From assembly GCF_039540405.1 (NCBI RefSeq), contig NZ_BAABEY010000001.1, positions 359,150-423,149 on the forward strand: a stretch of 64,000 nucleotides of DNA, in the 5' to 3' direction. Positions 16,222-26,600 of the stretch are shown here, piece by piece. The notes under the pieces are model-generated. The model searched no databases and was not told where the DNA came from. It saw only the letters and a program-made list of their open reading frames with translations. Position 1 is the first letter of the stretch; each line of letters opens with the position of its first letter. A program made the translations under genes and the position numbers. This stretch comes from Ravibacter arvi (GTDB taxonomy: Bacteria > Bacteroidota > Bacteroidia > Cytophagales > Spirosomataceae).

Positions 16222-17898
16222 CTACCAGGGCTTGCCGGTTCCCTGGATCACCCAGGGCTTGGACCACTGGTTGTTGGGCTGGATCGCGTACTGCGTTTTT
16301 TCAAGTTTTTTAATGGCCTCATTCGCGTTGTGCCGATTGAGGGACAACTCTTTGTCGCCGTATATAAAACGTACGGGCAACACCGGTTGAGCAGAGCCGG
16401 CGCCTGCTTCGAGACGGGGCAATCCGGTTCTTCTGAAATCCATCCAGGCTTCTGCGCTCATCGTCCAGCTGGAGATCCATTTTTGCGTGATCAACTGTTC
16501 GAGGTTCCCCTGGTAGGCAACCTCCGGCCGGCCGATAAACCGGTCATATTGTTCTTCTACCCCCCATGCCTGTAGCGAGAGCCGGATCCCGTTTTCATAG
16601 TGTGTTTTGGCATTGCCGGTTTGGTAACCTTTGAGAGCAGCTTCGGCAAGTATAAAGGCCACTTCGGACGCCGAAATCAGCTTGCCTTTCAGGAAACGGT
16701 TGTCGTTTGAATACCGGTAGAGATCCGAAAGCTGGGATACGTGCTGGTTTTCAACGGTTTGTCCGGGGGTAGGATTGCCGTTGTAGGTGTCAGGCCATCT
16801 CATACCGGCCGGTACCCCGACAAACAGGTTGGTGTCCAGCGGAGCTCCCGTGTAGGTATCGGGGTTAAACCGCTTGGTCAGCTTATGGCCGTCGGTTATT
16901 AACGCTTTCAGGGTAACATCGTCTGCGTAGGCCATGTTGGTGGGAACACCGTCTTTGCGAATATAATCATCCACGGGTTTGGGCAGGCTTTTATCAGCAA
17001 CCCACTGTACATGGACCGGCGCAAACCATACCTGCAGGCGCGGATCCTGTGTTTTCATTAATTGAGACAACAAGGTCTGGGCAGGTTTTATACGACGGAA
17101 ATTAGACTGTCCCACCTGGTCCAGCTTAAATATGTACGGCCACATATTGGACGCCGAAGAGCCTACGAAACTAATCGTAGCATCTTCCGGGGATGAGGTA
17201 AGATACACCCCGGAGTTGTAAACCGCTTCAACACCCGCTTTGGCGAGATCCGGCAGCTTTTCTGACACCCGCAGGTAATAGCGAAGCAGCAGGCTGTTGG
17301 CGAATTTATGCCATTTTACCACGTCACCCCCATAGAAGGTATCATAGCCGCTCAGGTACCCTGAATTGTCCCCGGTGGCAAAAATGGCCGCAGCCTGTTT
17401 CAGGTCTTCGATAACCCCTTTATAAATCACTTCCTGGCTGTCGTATTGCGGCTCGAACAGCCCTTTGTCGCCTTTCAGGCTTTCCGTATAAGGCGCGTCT
17501 CCCCAGAAGTCGGTGATGTTGCCGAATATAAAGGCTTTCATCGTAAGCGCTATTCCCTGGTGGAACTTGCCGGAGCTTTTGAGAAGGAATTCATTGTTAC
17601 GGAGCGCGTCGTAGTAGATATTCCAATCCTCCGGCGCCCATTCATAATGGTTGACTCCTCCGTACCAGCCATCATGCTGGATGTGCTGCATAGTACCGCT
17701 GATATTGCCCCATCCCCAATCGAGGTACTTATTGGCCATCGGGACCATGATATTGGGCATGATCATATTCGGATTGGATACCGCAGGGTCCACTACGTTC
17801 GGACTGATATTGGCTTCATTCAGCAGGTTGGTGCACGACGACAGCCCCGTCAGCAAAAGCGCAGAGAGGAGCTGATATAGAGTTTTTAAGTGTTTCAT
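16222..17898 (-). CDS. SusD/RagB-family (SusD-like_2) outer-membrane lipoprotein
   Basis: A 558-residue surface lipoprotein with a signal ending LSSC (Cys22). It has features of the SusD-like_2 group rather than classic SusD: NISPNVVDPA after the Cys, the helix KWHKFANSLLLRYYLRV around residues 190-206, and the C-terminal AEAWMDFRRTGLPRL. These proteins cap the SusC channel and capture ligand at the cell surface. The partner is the SusC gene at 18068-21397. No enzyme gene is linked, so the ligand may be a peptide or small glycan rather than a long polysaccharide. Confidence 0.9.
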   Translation of the reverse strand: MKHLKTLYQLLSALLLTGLSSCTNLLNEANISPNVVDPAVSNPNMIMPNIMVPMANKYLDWGWGNISGTMQHIQHDGWYGGVNHYEWAPEDWNIYYDALRNNEFLLKSSGKFHQGIALTMKAFIFGNITDFWGDAPYTESLKGDKGLFEPQYDSQEVIYKGVIEDLKQAAAIFATGDNSGYLSGYDTFYGGDVVKWHKFANSLLLRYYLRVSEKLPDLAKAGVEAVYNSGVYLTSSPEDATISFVGSSASNMWPYIFKLDQVGQSNFRRIKPAQTLLSQLMKTQDPRLQVWFAPVHVQWVADKSLPKPVDDYIRKDGVPTNMAYADDVTLKALITDGHKLTKRFNPDTYTGAPLDTNLFVGVPAGMRWPDTYNGNPTPGQTVENQHVSQLSDLYRYSNDNRFLKGKLISASEVAFILAEAALKGYQTGNAKTHYENGIRLSLQAWGVEEQYDRFIGRPEVAYQGNLEQLITQKWISSWTMSAEAWMDFRRTGLPRLEAGAGSAQPVLPVRFIYGDKELSLNRHNANEAIKKLEKTQYAIQPNNQWSKPWVIQGTGKPW

Positions 17899-17903
17899 AG
17901 GTA

Positions 17904-18061
17904 ATGAGGTTTGAGCGGTGAGTTGTGAGCGGCTTTTCTAAGGCAAACCCTTACAACTCAAGCTGTTTTTTGTAAAAGACATGAGCAGTGAGCGGTGAGC
18001 TGTGAGGGGTGTTTTTTTGTTATGAGGGCTAAAACCTCACCCCTCACCCCTCAAGGCTCAC
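17904..18061. repeat. Inverted heptamer arrays between SusC and SusD genes
   Basis: 17904-17931 holds ATGAGGT, TTGAGCG, GTGAGTT and GTGAGCG. 17981-18008 holds ATGAGCA, GTGAGCG, GTGAGCT and GTGAGGG. 18034-18061 holds ACCTCAC, CCCTCAC, CCCTCAA and GGCTCAC. The last block is complementary to the second, with a 25-nt spacer, so a stable hairpin is likely. It fills the 169-bp gap and ends 6 bp from the SusC stop codon. It could lower the downstream SusD message or protect the SusC message. Confidence 0.85.
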
Positions 18062-18067
18062 AGCTAT

Positions 18068-21000
18068 TCAGAAACTTACACCGATTTTAAAGCCCACGGG
18101 CATGGTCCAGGGATAGACATTTTGTTGTTCGATCCCCTGGTTAAATTTTCCGTCATTGTTCTGGAAAGCGCGTTCGGGATCAATGCCGATTTTGGCAGCA
18201 GTCCACAACATGATGTTCCGGGAGTAGACCGAAAAATTGAGGTTGGAGAAACGGCCGGCTTTCGGGATGGTATACCCCAATGCAATTTCCCTGAGCTTTA
18301 CGAATGACGCATCAAATGTGATCTGCTTGTCGAACCGCCATGGGAACATATCGGTGATCGGCCCGATTTTGGTTCCTTCGCCTCCGAGGTTTTTGATGTA
18401 GCCCCCCTCTCCGTCCTCGATCACGCCGGGTATAAACCCGCCGTCAAATGCCCCGTCAAAAGGCATCCCGCCCGCTTCTTTGGTATGACCGCCCACACGC
18501 GGGAAATTACCGTTTTGCGGGATGATGTATCGGGCAGGATCCGACTCCAGCAACCGCTCCAGCTCGTCGGGACTATAGAGTCCTCCCGGGATAAGGTTGT
18601 CCAGCTGTCGTTGGGATTTCCAGTCGGATTCACCGTAACGATAAGTATGAGAAAAGAAGTTGCCGCCCTGCCGCCAGTCGAAGCTGGCCGCCAGGCTGAA
18701 CCGCTTGTATCGGATGCTGACCTGTCCGCCAAACAGGAAGCGGGGATTGAAGTTCCCCACCTTTTCACGGGCTGTAAAATTGTCGTCGCGCTGCCATTCG
18801 CCGTTTTTATCCAGCAGCGGCCACAAGTAGTAGGGGCTGGCCGGATCGGTGACTTTTTTATAACCGCGGCTGTACAGGTTCCCGATGTCTTCCCCCAGCC
18901 AGGTGGCGGCGCCACCGCCGTTGGTTTCCCATAGCGAGTAGTATTGCATATCTCCCGAGAGCTTGTCAATCCTGGTGCGGGTATGGGTGAAATTGGCGTT
19001 CACGTCTACGGTCCACCCATTCTTTTCCCGCACTGGCGTAGCCCCGAGTGTCAGTTCCCAGCCGCGGCTTGAAAGTTGTCCGGCATTGATTTTGGCAGCT
19101 CTATACCCGGAAGACCCGGCCGCCTCCAGGTTCAGGATCTGGTTTTTGTTTTCCGTGTAAAAGTAGGAGCCTTCGAACCGAAGTGCATTTTTGAACAGGT
19201 TCATTTCTACCCCAAACTCACGTGACGTGGCTATTTCGGGTTTTAGCTGAGGGCTCAGCAGAACCTCGGGTATTTGGGTGGTAACCAGATCGCCCCAGGC
19301 GCCAATACCGAGTGCATTGTAGAGTTGATAAGGGCTGGTGTCATTTCCAACCTGTGCCCAGGTGGCACGAAGCTTGAGCAGGTTGATGCTCTCCGGTAAT
19401 CTGAAAGTATGGTTGGGCAGCCAGCTAAGCCCTGCCGAAGGATAAAAATAAGAACGGTTGTCAGGATGGAGCGTGCTGGACCAGTCGTTGCGTGCGGTGA
19501 GGTCGAGGTAAAGCTGTTCTTTATAGCCGATGTTAGCGGTCCCGAACACGCTTTGAATCCGCTTGATGTAAGTGTTGTTGGAGTTAGAGCGCGCTCCTGT
19601 GGGTACATTGCTGATCCGGTAAAGGCCCGGCACCGATATAGGGCTCCCCCCCATATAACTGTCATGCCACCGACGGACCATATCGTTGGCCCCGGCAGAA
19701 ACCAGGACGTCAAGCCCGGAGAGTTTCCGCTGGTAGGTCAGCATGAAGTCCATATTGGTTTCCTGGTGCCCAAGCCCGACCAGGTGATAAGCCCCCTGGC
19801 TTGCCCTGGTATAACTCCAGGGGATTTTGGTTTCCCGGCTTTCTGTGGAAATGTCGTGCGTAATGCGTCCGTAGGCTTTCAGGGCGGGGAAAATGTCCCA
19901 GTCGATGCGCACATTGCCGTAGGCATGGTCCCGGTCAAAGGAGTTATTGATCCCATAGGCCAGGAAATAGGGATTGTCCTGGTTTTTGTGTACGGTACGT
20001 TGGCGGATGTTTTCACCTCCGGACACCCAATATTGTTTGAGCTCACGTATATCAACACTTGACCAGTTGTAAGCAGCCTCCAGCGGGTTGGACCCGCGGT
20101 TAGTAGTTGAGGGCAGGTTGCCGGACGAAGAGTTGACAAACGACAGGTTAGTGCTGAGCCTTACTTTCCGGTTCATTTCGTATTGTGCCGAGGTAGCCAG
20201 TGAATGACGTTTCAGATCCGAATTCGGGATAAGCCCCTGGTTTTTCATGTAATCATAGGAGACCCGGTAGGTGAATTTGTCTTTCGACCCTGAAATCGAC
20301 AGATTGGTTGTAGAGGTAATCCCTGTTTGCAGGAAATTCTTCATGTTGTTCTTGTAGGACTTCAATGGTGTCGGAATTTTTTCACCGTTCTCGTCCAGGG
20401 GACTGTTCCATTGGGGCGCGAGAATTCCCTTATCCAGCTCCGGGCCGCCCCAGTAAGAGGAACCTTCATCCAGACGGTTATTGCGGTCGCCACCGGCGTA
20501 TTTGTAGTGCAGGTCCAGGAAGCGGTACGGCATTTCAAAGACGTTGCTCGTCGAAAGCGTGACGCCCAGGCCCTGGCCTTTCTTCCCGGATTTGGTGGTG
20601 ATCAGTATCACGCCCTTCCCGGCCCGGGAGCCGTACAGCGCAGCGGCGCTGGGGCCTTTCAGTACCGACACATTGGCGATGTCTTCCGGATTAAGGTCCG
20701 AGATGATGTTGCCGTAGTCAACGTTGTTGCGGTCGCCGTTCCGCTCTTTTACGTTGTTCAGGTTGTTGATCATCGGCACCCCGTCGACAACGAAGAGCGG
20801 CTGGTTATCGCCGCTCAGCGAAGTGGCTCCGCGGATCACAACGTTTACTGACGAACCTATACCGCTGGTCTGGTTAAGTGTTAATCCGGCAACCCGCCCG
20901 GCGAGGGCATTTACCACGTTTTCCTGGGCAACATTGACCAGGTCTTCACCCTTTACCTTCCCAATGGAGTAGCTCAGGGACTTGACTTCCCGCTTGATAC

Positions 21001-21397
21001 CCAGGGCAGTAACTACGGCCTCATCCAGTACCTCAATACTTTCAGTAAGTCTTATTTCAATACGGCTTTGATTGCCGACTGGAATTTCCCGGGACTCAAA
21101 GCCGATAAAGGAGAAAACCAGGATCGCATTATTACCCGGAACGGTAAGCCTGAAGTTGCCGTCAACTGTGGTAGTGGTGCCCGTGGAGGAGCCTTTGACG
21201 AGAATGCTCACACCGGGGAGCGGAGTTCCGTCTACGCCCGAGAGCACCCGACCTGAGATTTCGCGGTCAGTACCTGCGTTGGTCCGGGAGATTTTCGCCG
21301 CCTGTGTCATGGCGGAAAATGCCGGTAGAAGCAGGCACATCACGCTGACGGTCCAGATCCGGGCCAGGCGACAGGGTTGCAATAAGAGTTGTTTCAT
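18068..21397 (-). CDS. SusC/RagA-family TonB-linked outer-membrane protein
   Basis: A 1109-residue TonB-dependent transporter. A signal peptide (to about residue 33) is followed by a carboxypeptidase-D-like regulatory domain (ISGRVLSGVDGTPLPGVSI, residues 47-65), the SusC plug (TALGIKREVKSLSY, then GATSLSGDNQPLFVVDGVP) and a long beta barrel ending in GFKIGVSF with a terminal Phe. The STN domain is absent, so it does not look like a sigma-signalling receptor, in keeping with no sigma/FecR pair beside it. It imports the ligand bound by the SusD-like protein encoded next. The pair closely parallels the upstream SusC/SusD pair at 21904-27257. Confidence 0.95.
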   Translation of the reverse strand: MKQLLLQPCRLARIWTVSVMCLLLPAFSAMTQAAKISRTNAGTDREISGRVLSGVDGTPLPGVSILVKGSSTGTTTTVDGNFRLTVPGNNAILVFSFIGFESREIPVGNQSRIEIRLTESIEVLDEAVVTALGIKREVKSLSYSIGKVKGEDLVNVAQENVVNALAGRVAGLTLNQTSGIGSSVNVVIRGATSLSGDNQPLFVVDGVPMINNLNNVKERNGDRNNVDYGNIISDLNPEDIANVSVLKGPSAAALYGSRAGKGVILITTKSGKKGQGLGVTLSTSNVFEMPYRFLDLHYKYAGGDRNNRLDEGSSYWGGPELDKGILAPQWNSPLDENGEKIPTPLKSYKNNMKNFLQTGITSTTNLSISGSKDKFTYRVSYDYMKNQGLIPNSDLKRHSLATSAQYEMNRKVRLSTNLSFVNSSSGNLPSTTNRGSNPLEAAYNWSSVDIRELKQYWVSGGENIRQRTVHKNQDNPYFLAYGINNSFDRDHAYGNVRIDWDIFPALKAYGRITHDISTESRETKIPWSYTRASQGAYHLVGLGHQETNMDFMLTYQRKLSGLDVLVSAGANDMVRRWHDSYMGGSPISVPGLYRISNVPTGARSNSNNTYIKRIQSVFGTANIGYKEQLYLDLTARNDWSSTLHPDNRSYFYPSAGLSWLPNHTFRLPESINLLKLRATWAQVGNDTSPYQLYNALGIGAWGDLVTTQIPEVLLSPQLKPEIATSREFGVEMNLFKNALRFEGSYFYTENKNQILNLEAAGSSGYRAAKINAGQLSSRGWELTLGATPVREKNGWTVDVNANFTHTRTRIDKLSGDMQYYSLWETNGGGAATWLGEDIGNLYSRGYKKVTDPASPYYLWPLLDKNGEWQRDDNFTAREKVGNFNPRFLFGGQVSIRYKRFSLAASFDWRQGGNFFSHTYRYGESDWKSQRQLDNLIPGGLYSPDELERLLESDPARYIIPQNGNFPRVGGHTKEAGGMPFDGAFDGGFIPGVIEDGEGGYIKNLGGEGTKIGPITDMFPWRFDKQITFDASFVKLREIALGYTIPKAGRFSNLNFSVYSRNIMLWTAAKIGIDPERAFQNNDGKFNQGIEQQNVYPWTMPVGFKIGVSF

Positions 21398-21798
21398 AGT
21401 TGAGTTGGTTTATAAATGTTTAGGTACTTATGGAAATGCAAAGAGCTATCGTATGAAGTATGTCGGGTTAAGTACATTTTTCTGGTGATATTGTACTATT
21501 TTGTTTGAATCATATCGCCGTCGGGTCAGGACGATAAGTTGCCGGGTTTTTGAAATAAAGCGGGATTGTCGCCGGGACAGTTATACTTCAGGAATTTTGT
21601 GTGTATATACGTCCTTTTTTTACGACAAACAGGTAGTGGTGAGCTATCTAACGTATAGCAAGCGATCAGGTACAGGCAGGAGGTACCCGCGCCCGGTCAT
21701 CGGCGTTGCGAAAGCTGTAATAGTATTTTTTTAATAAAAAATTTTCTCACTTTTTTGAGAATGCCTGAGGTAATACGGGTGCCACCCCGGAAAACAAG

Positions 21799-21825
21799 CA
21801 GCCGGCAGGAATCTCCCGCCGGCTG
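21799..21825. terminator. GC-rich hairpin
   Basis: Arms CAGCCGGC (21799-21806) and GCCGGCTG (21818-21825) are perfectly complementary, with an 11-nt loop. It lies 80-105 bp past the end of the SusD gene at 21904 and may act as a second terminator. Confidence 0.5.
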
Positions 21826-21869
21826 GCTTCATTTACGATACAAACTTACTTAACTAAATCTATAACAGC

Positions 21870-21896
21870 TTACGGGACGGAACTCCGGTCCCGTAA
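21870..21896. terminator. Hairpin terminator after SusD gene
   Basis: Arms TTACGGGAC (21870-21878) and GTCCCGTAA (21888-21896) pair perfectly over 9 bp with a 9-nt loop. The hairpin lies 7 bp after the stop codon of the minus-strand SusD gene. The T content downstream is moderate. Confidence 0.6.
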
Positions 21897-21903
21897 ACGC
21901 AGC

Positions 21904-23631
21904 TTATTTCAGTATCCACATTTTAGCGGATGGGAGGTCCTTGCCGCCAAGCGCTGAAACCGCCGCGTCGTAATTTTCCCTGTTATTGCTTCGCTCATCC
22001 TGCGGATAAACGTAACGCTGCGGGAACTCGTACACCGAGAAAGTCGTGGTAATATTGCCCACAAAGGCAGGCTTCCCTGTCCTTCTGAAATCGGTGTAAG
22101 CTTCTGTCTGGTTGGTAACCAGCAGCGAAAGCCATTTCTGCAAACCTATTTTGTCAAGATCGGCAGCGGTACCATCCAGCGCTACGGCCGGTTTCTTATA
22201 ATAAGCTGCGAAGTTGTCTATAATCTTGTCGGAGCCGATATGGGTCGCAGGTTTTTCTCCGTTCTGGATCTGCCACCTTTCAAAAGAAAGCCTGATACCG
22301 TTTTCGTAGTAATCTTTAACAGTTCCGGCAGATATCCATCCCTTCTGGCGCGCTTCCGCCAGGAGGAACATCATCTCACTCGACTCCATCATTACTGCTC
22401 TCAATGCCGGGCTTTTGGTCTGGGAAATCAGCTGCGAGAAGCCGGTGATACGGCGGTTGTCATAGAAGCTGTTGCTTCCAGGCAAGCCTGAGCCAGCATA
22501 TTGGAGATGAACGTTCAACGGGTTAGGCGTACCTACCCACATCGCATCGAAAGGATAAGGGACAGAGATAACTTTACCACTCAGATCGCGTCCGGCTGCC
22601 TCCATTGCAGATGGTTCGTAAAGCGACTTCGGATAGTAAGTGATCGGATACGTATACCCATTGATCTTTACGTTCTCGGTTACCTGGGTTGCCTTGTTGG
22701 AAATGGGAGCGAAAGCCGGTGCGAAGATTACATACATCCGGGGATCATCCAGAGCCACCATCTGATCAATCAGGTATTTCGTAGGCTTCTGCTCTGTAAA
22801 TTCGTTTCCGGTTCCCCAGGTTCTCTGCAGGTACCACGACTGATCCTGCTCGATACCGGAGAAATCCAACGCAGCATTGTCCGCTACGGACGACATGTAG
22901 TTCGTGCCGCTCGCAATGGCCTGCATTTCCCCGCTCAGGTCTTTCCCCGCTTTTTTGAAGGCCTCATACGAGTGCACCATCAGGCGGAACTTCAGCGAGT
23001 TGGCAAACTTCAGCCATTTGGTCCGGTCACCTTTGAACAACACATCGTGGTCAGACGGCAGCCCTTTGCTGGAAGGATCGGCCAGGACGGCGATAGCTTT
23101 GTCCAGCATGGAGAACATGATTTCGTAAACTTCCTTCTGGGAGTCGAATTTGGGGAACAGGTTACCTGTTCTGCCCTGGACCGCCTCGGTGAAGGGGATA
23201 TCGCCGTATTTTTCGGTCAGAGATGCCCCCACCACGCACTTCAGGATATCTGATGCCGCAACATTGGCCAGGTTTCCTTCGTTGGTGGCCAGGGTGTTGA
23301 TGGCTGCCAATGTCCGAAGCTGCTTGGTATAAGCATTATCGTCCTGGAAACGCCATTCCGGATCGGTTTTCGTATAAAAACCGGTGATCTGGTCGGCGCT
23401 GTAGCAATCCATGAAGTAAAGTGCGGCCTGTCCTTTCGGCGCATCCACAACCGCTTTGCCATAATTCTTGGCCACATCTACGATGCCCGTCGTCAGCTGG
23501 TAGCGCGAATAGGTAAAGTAGTTGACGTCAAAGGCAGTTTGCCTTTCGTCGATCCGCAACTGGTCGTTACAGGCCGTAGCCGACACGAACAGCGCCCCTA
23601 AAGCAAAATATTTTATTGATTTCGTAATCAT
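21904..23631 (-). CDS. SusD/RagB-family (SusD-like_2) outer-membrane lipoprotein
   Basis: A 575-residue lipoprotein with a signal ending SATAC (Cys21). SusD-like_2 features include KWLKFANSLKFRLMVHSYE around residues 204-222, NRTGNLFPKFDSQKEVYE-type text near 145-160 and TEAYTDFRRTGKPAF near the C-terminus. It is the surface ligand-binding partner of the SusC encoded 35 bp upstream. It shares its subfamily with the SusD at 16222-17898, so the two pairs look like diverged duplicates. Confidence 0.9.
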   Translation of the reverse strand: MITKSIKYFALGALFVSATACNDQLRIDERQTAFDVNYFTYSRYQLTTGIVDVAKNYGKAVVDAPKGQAALYFMDCYSADQITGFYTKTDPEWRFQDDNAYTKQLRTLAAINTLATNEGNLANVAASDILKCVVGASLTEKYGDIPFTEAVQGRTGNLFPKFDSQKEVYEIMFSMLDKAIAVLADPSSKGLPSDHDVLFKGDRTKWLKFANSLKFRLMVHSYEAFKKAGKDLSGEMQAIASGTNYMSSVADNAALDFSGIEQDQSWYLQRTWGTGNEFTEQKPTKYLIDQMVALDDPRMYVIFAPAFAPISNKATQVTENVKINGYTYPITYYPKSLYEPSAMEAAGRDLSGKVISVPYPFDAMWVGTPNPLNVHLQYAGSGLPGSNSFYDNRRITGFSQLISQTKSPALRAVMMESSEMMFLLAEARQKGWISAGTVKDYYENGIRLSFERWQIQNGEKPATHIGSDKIIDNFAAYYKKPAVALDGTAADLDKIGLQKWLSLLVTNQTEAYTDFRRTGKPAFVGNITTTFSVYEFPQRYVYPQDERSNNRENYDAAVSALGGKDLPSAKMWILK

Positions 23632-23666
23632 TATCTTAACGTTAAAAAAAGTCCCGTTACTTTCGA

Positions 23667-26600
23667 TTAGAAGGTAAATCCAAGTTTTACACCCATAGTG
23701 CGGATCGGTGGAAGACCGAACTGAGAAACACCCATACCGGTGAGACCGTCGTAGAACGCAGTTTCCGGGTCTTCATTCATCCTGTTCTTGGCCCAGAACA
23801 TTACGTTTTTCGCAAAGGCGGTAACATAAATGCTCTGGCAGTGGATTTTCTCCGCGATAGCCCGATCAAAAGTGTAGGTAAGGTTGATTTCCTTAATCTT
23901 GAACGAAGTTGCGTCATGAGTTCTGAACTGGGCTCCGGACCAAAGTTCGTTACCTTCCATTGCGTACGGGTTCAGATACATGGTCTTGGTAGGATCGTCG
24001 CCGTTTCTGATGTAGGCATTGTCTTCCAGGCTTAGCTTTTCTTCAGGAGTTTTGCCGGACATATCATAGTTCGGGTCAATGAAGACAGCATTCCAGTAGC
24101 CGAAGTAACGCGGATCTCCGTTATACAGAGCCATTTTACCCTGCATGAGTTCACGATAGTTCTCATAACCATCGCCTTTAAACATCTCGTCCGGGTTCGG
24201 CATGCTCGCCAGACCGCCTGCAAAACGTCCGCCTGTCCAGTACTGATCGTATTTATCGCCGTAGATCGCTTTGATGTCGGCCATACCGTCGTCAACCATG
24301 ATTTTCTGAGTCTCGGAGATAAATACGCCACCTACTCTGAGGCTTGATACGACATTGAGGCGGAAATTCTTGTACTTGGTATCCAGGCTGAATCCGTAGA
24401 TGGCCTTCGGGTTCATGTTACCCAGGTACCCGTTTCTCCGGACATAGTCGGTGTTCTCAACGGCTTCGCCGATAATTCCCTCGGGGCCGGTGAGCATCAT
24501 GCCTTTATATTTCCCGGTCTGGATGTACCCGATCGGAGAATCTGCATACAGGTCACCCACTCTGGAGCCTTTGAACAGCGACAAGCTGGCTGATCCCTGG
24601 TAGGGATAAAGCTTCTCTGCGAAACGCGAATCAAGATCGTCGATAACCGATTTGAATGTAGTCACATTTCCGGTCAGGTTTACTTCCCAGTCTTTGGTAC
24701 GTACTGGCGTCACGGTAAGGGAAGCTTCTATACCGGTAGATTTCACTGCGCCCATGTTGGTAAGAACAGATGCGAAACCGGATGAAGTAACTACCGGCAG
24801 GTTCTGGATCTGGTTGATGTGGTTTTTGGAGTAAGCTGTGAACTCACCGGAAACCCGGTTGTTGAGCGTTCTGAAATCCAAACCGATTTCTTTCGTGATG
24901 TTGAGTTCCGGAAGAATGTTGGCATCTACCAGGTCACCGCCAACAGCTCCCATAGAAATGCCATTCCAGGTGTTGCCCCGAATCCCGTAGGCGTTGAGGT
25001 TCACCGGCTTACCGATACCGTAACCGGTTTCGGCATAACCTCCTCTCAGTTTCAGGAAATTAAAGGCATTTCCCATGTTGAAAGTTTCTGAAACAATCCA
25101 GCTCAGAGAAGCTCCCGGGTAGAAGTGATTGTCTTTTTCATGACTGAGGATACCAACCCAGTCATTACGTCCTGTCAATTCCAGGTACAGCATATTCTGC
25201 CAGCCCACAGTCGCGGTTGCATAAGCGCCGTAGCCTCTCGAGGAAAAACCCCGGTTGAAAACTGCCGCCTGCCGGTCGGTAGGAGGCAAAGCGGAATAGC
25301 TGAAAGCATTTGGAGTGGCCAGGATGTTGCCTCCGAAATTCGAGTTATTGGCTTCGCTGAAATTGTAGGAAAAACCTCCCACGGCGTCAACCGAGAGCTT
25401 GTCTGCAAGGAAATAATCATTGTAAGCAAGCAAAGCGTCCGTTCTGATATTCAGGTTGTTGGAGTGTATTTGCTCATAAGCTCCTCTTTCCACCCTTTCT
25501 GCACCCCAGGGCGTTTTACGCTCGTAAGCGAAGTTTTCGTGGCTCAACCCGGAGCGCAGGGTCAACAGCAGCGGGCCTGCCAGTTTCCAGTCCAGTTGGG
25601 CTTTTCCAAAAAAGATGTCTTTGGAATACGTCCTGATGATATTATCGGTTACGAAATAAGGGTTGTTTTTGCCAACCGCTTTATCAGCGCCGAAGGCATC
25701 TACTCTGCTCAGCCTGTCTTCACCGGCACCTTTCAGGTAAGGAGTGTTCTGGTAGCGGCCTTCCCAGCCGTCAAGCCAGCGGGATGCACTGCGCCATTCG
25801 GACATTTTGGGCATATTGACCGGCATTGACATAGCGTGAGCCAACGGGTTGTCTTCGCGTTTACCGTAGACATTTGACTGGTTGGGGACGAAAGTCCGCG
25901 AATAAGACGCCATCGAAGAAACCGAAAGGTTCTTCGTGATCTTGTACTGGGAGTCAAATGAAACACTGGTACGGTTGGTTTTGTTGTTCGGCACAACCGC
26001 ATTGTGCACCATATTGTTGAAATTAATGCGATAGTTCCCTTTGTCGTAATTGCCGGTTACCGCAATATTGTTGTCGGTCATCACCCCGGTACGCAGGAAT
26101 GCCTGCAGCGGATCTTTGTCGCCGCGTGCTTCGAGGATAGATTCCTCCCACTTTTGTGAACCAAGATTCCATCTCCACACCGGCTCATTGTTGTTGGTCC
26201 GGTCGTTGACGTTCCAGCCAAGGCCTTTCTTGTCGTCTGTCATCGGCTCTCCTTCCTCTCCACCCTGGAAGAAGCTTCTCTGTACGGGAGGAGAACTGTA
26301 TCCTTTGTCAAAAGAAAGCGAGCTGCTGACGGAAATACCGATTCCTCTTTTTGCATTCGCTCCGGTTTTGGTTGTAACAAGAATAACCCCGTTACCTGCC
26401 TGGGAACCATACAGAGCGGCGGCACTGGCGCCCTTCAGTACGGAGATACTTTCGATGTCGTCGGGGTTAAGCGAGGACATGAAGTTACCTACGTCAATCC
26501 CAGTTGGGTTGTTACCGTCTCTGCTCGAGGTAGCGGCACTGTTCGACATCAGGGGAACACCGTTAAGAACAATCAACGGTTGGGTTGTGTTGTTGATGTT

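Larger units (their letters stand above)
21398..21903. other. Non-coding stretch between the two SusCD pairs
   Basis: 506 bp with no credible gene. It contains two hairpins (21799-21825 and 21870-21896) that should end the upstream SusCD transcript, and about 380 bp of AT-rich DNA before the next SusC start that must hold its promoter. I could not identify a convincing -33/-7 pair. Confidence 0.5.
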